A program made the translations under genes and the position numbers. Under the pieces are notes generated by a model. It was given only the letters and a program-made list of their open reading frames with translations, was not told the origin of the DNA and did no database searches. Shown here piece by piece: positions 7,346 to 7,799 of a DNA stretch of 7,799 nucleotides. Position 1 is the first letter of the stretch. Each line of letters opens with the position of its first letter. The stretch lies in the NCBI GenBank assembly GCA_023428265.1, contig JAEYYW010000074.1, positions 1 through 7,799 of the forward strand, in the 5' to 3' direction. The stretch comes from Bacillota bacterium (GTDB lineage: Bacteria; Bacillota; Clostridia; Christensenellales; UMGS416).

Positions 7346-7799
7346 ATGAGCGAAAAGACATCTTTCAGCACCTTCTCCGATTATCGGCAAACCGTTGCAA
7401 CGGTTCGTGACAGCCTCCTGAAACTCCAGAACTACTGCGAACTGCTGAAGCTCAACTGCACATCAGAATCCATTTCCGATCTGCTCAAAAAGAGCGCGGC
7501 AGACTCGTTTACGGTGGCAGTCGTCGGGGAATTCCGGCGGGGCAAATCCACATTGATCAACTCCCTGCTGGGCAAGGCGGTGCTTCCATCCGATGTCCTT
7601 CCCACCACCGCCACGCTCAACAGGGTCACATACGGCATAACACCCCATGTGAAAATCGAATATAAGGACAATAAGGAAGAGGAGATCCCCATTGAGCTGC
7701 TGCCGGACTATGTCACGAAGCTCACCGATGAAGCGGAAAAACGGGCGGAGTCCATCCGGCAGGCCACGGTTTTCTATCCGATCGGCTACTGCAAGAACA
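7346..7799 (+). CDS. Second bacterial dynamin-like GTPase (N-terminal part, cut by window end)
   Basis: The first 151 residues are visible; the frame is open to the right edge. About 54 mainly helical residues precede the GTPase core. G1 is GEFRRGKST (61-69) and the G2 region is PTTATLN (86-92); the window stops just before G3. Residues 55-151 align without gaps to residues 48-144 of the first dynamin-like protein, with 54 of 97 identical by hand count, including LPSDV, PTTAT, YVTKLT and SIR. The two genes are therefore paralogs from a duplication, but diverged enough to have separate roles. Paired dynamin-like proteins in bacteria are known to act as hetero-oligomers in some cases, which fits side-by-side coding here. 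I prefer ATG 7346 over the adjacent ATG 7343 because of ribosome binding site spacing. Whether the C-terminal part carries a membrane segment cannot be seen. Confidence 0.9.
   Translation, partial: MSEKTSFSTFSDYRQTVATVRDSLLKLQNYCELLKLNCTSESISDLLKKSAADSFTVAVVGEFRRGKSTLINSLLGKAVLPSDVLPTTATLNRVTYGITPHVKIEYKDNKEEEIPIELLPDYVTKLTDEAEKRAESIRQATVFYPIGYCKN

Overview
The window looks like chromosomal DNA of a Gram-positive bacterium, most likely a clostridial or related member of the Bacillota. This is inferred from strong AGGAGG-type ribosome binding sites, moderate GC, AT-rich promoters with recognisable -35/-10 boxes, and a large secreted protein built from domains common in the surface proteins of such bacteria (cadherin-like beta-sandwich, Big_2 Ig-like fold, start of a Listeria-Bacteroides repeat). 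No RNA gene, insertion sequence, CRISPR array or phage gene was seen.

Left part (1-4740, minus strand): one reading frame without a stop fills the whole region and runs off the left edge. It encodes at least 1580 residues: a signal peptide, then four seven-bladed beta-propellers alternating with cadherin-like beta-sandwich linkers, then a Big_2 domain and the first residues of a Listeria-Bacteroides repeat. The propellers are arranged A-c-B-C-A'-c'-B'. The A-c-B block has been duplicated, and A and B also resemble each other, so the protein probably grew by two rounds of doubling. It is most likely a secreted or wall-attached surface protein.

Middle (4741-5005): a 265-bp AT-rich divergent intergenic region. 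It holds a good candidate promoter for each direction (minus: TTGCTA-17-TATAAT; plus: TTGACT-17-TATTTT) and an operator-like imperfect palindrome just upstream of the plus-strand -35.

Right part (5006-7799, plus strand): a tight operon of three genes. The first encodes a 590-residue bacterial dynamin-like GTPase. The second encodes a 182-residue protein with two zinc-ribbon cysteine quartets, a proline-rich linker and a C-terminal domain that may be GRAM/PH-like. The third is the N-terminal part of a second dynamin-like GTPase, cut by the right edge. The two GTPases are paralogous (54 of 97 aligned residues identical around the P-loop, hand count). Gene spacing is very tight, and the second gene's ribosome binding site lies over the first gene's last codons and stop. 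A paired dynamin module with a small zinc-ribbon partner suggests membrane remodelling, repair or defence, possibly by a heteromeric GTPase pair. The exact role cannot be read from sequence. The dynamin operon is the best candidate here for a little-described system.
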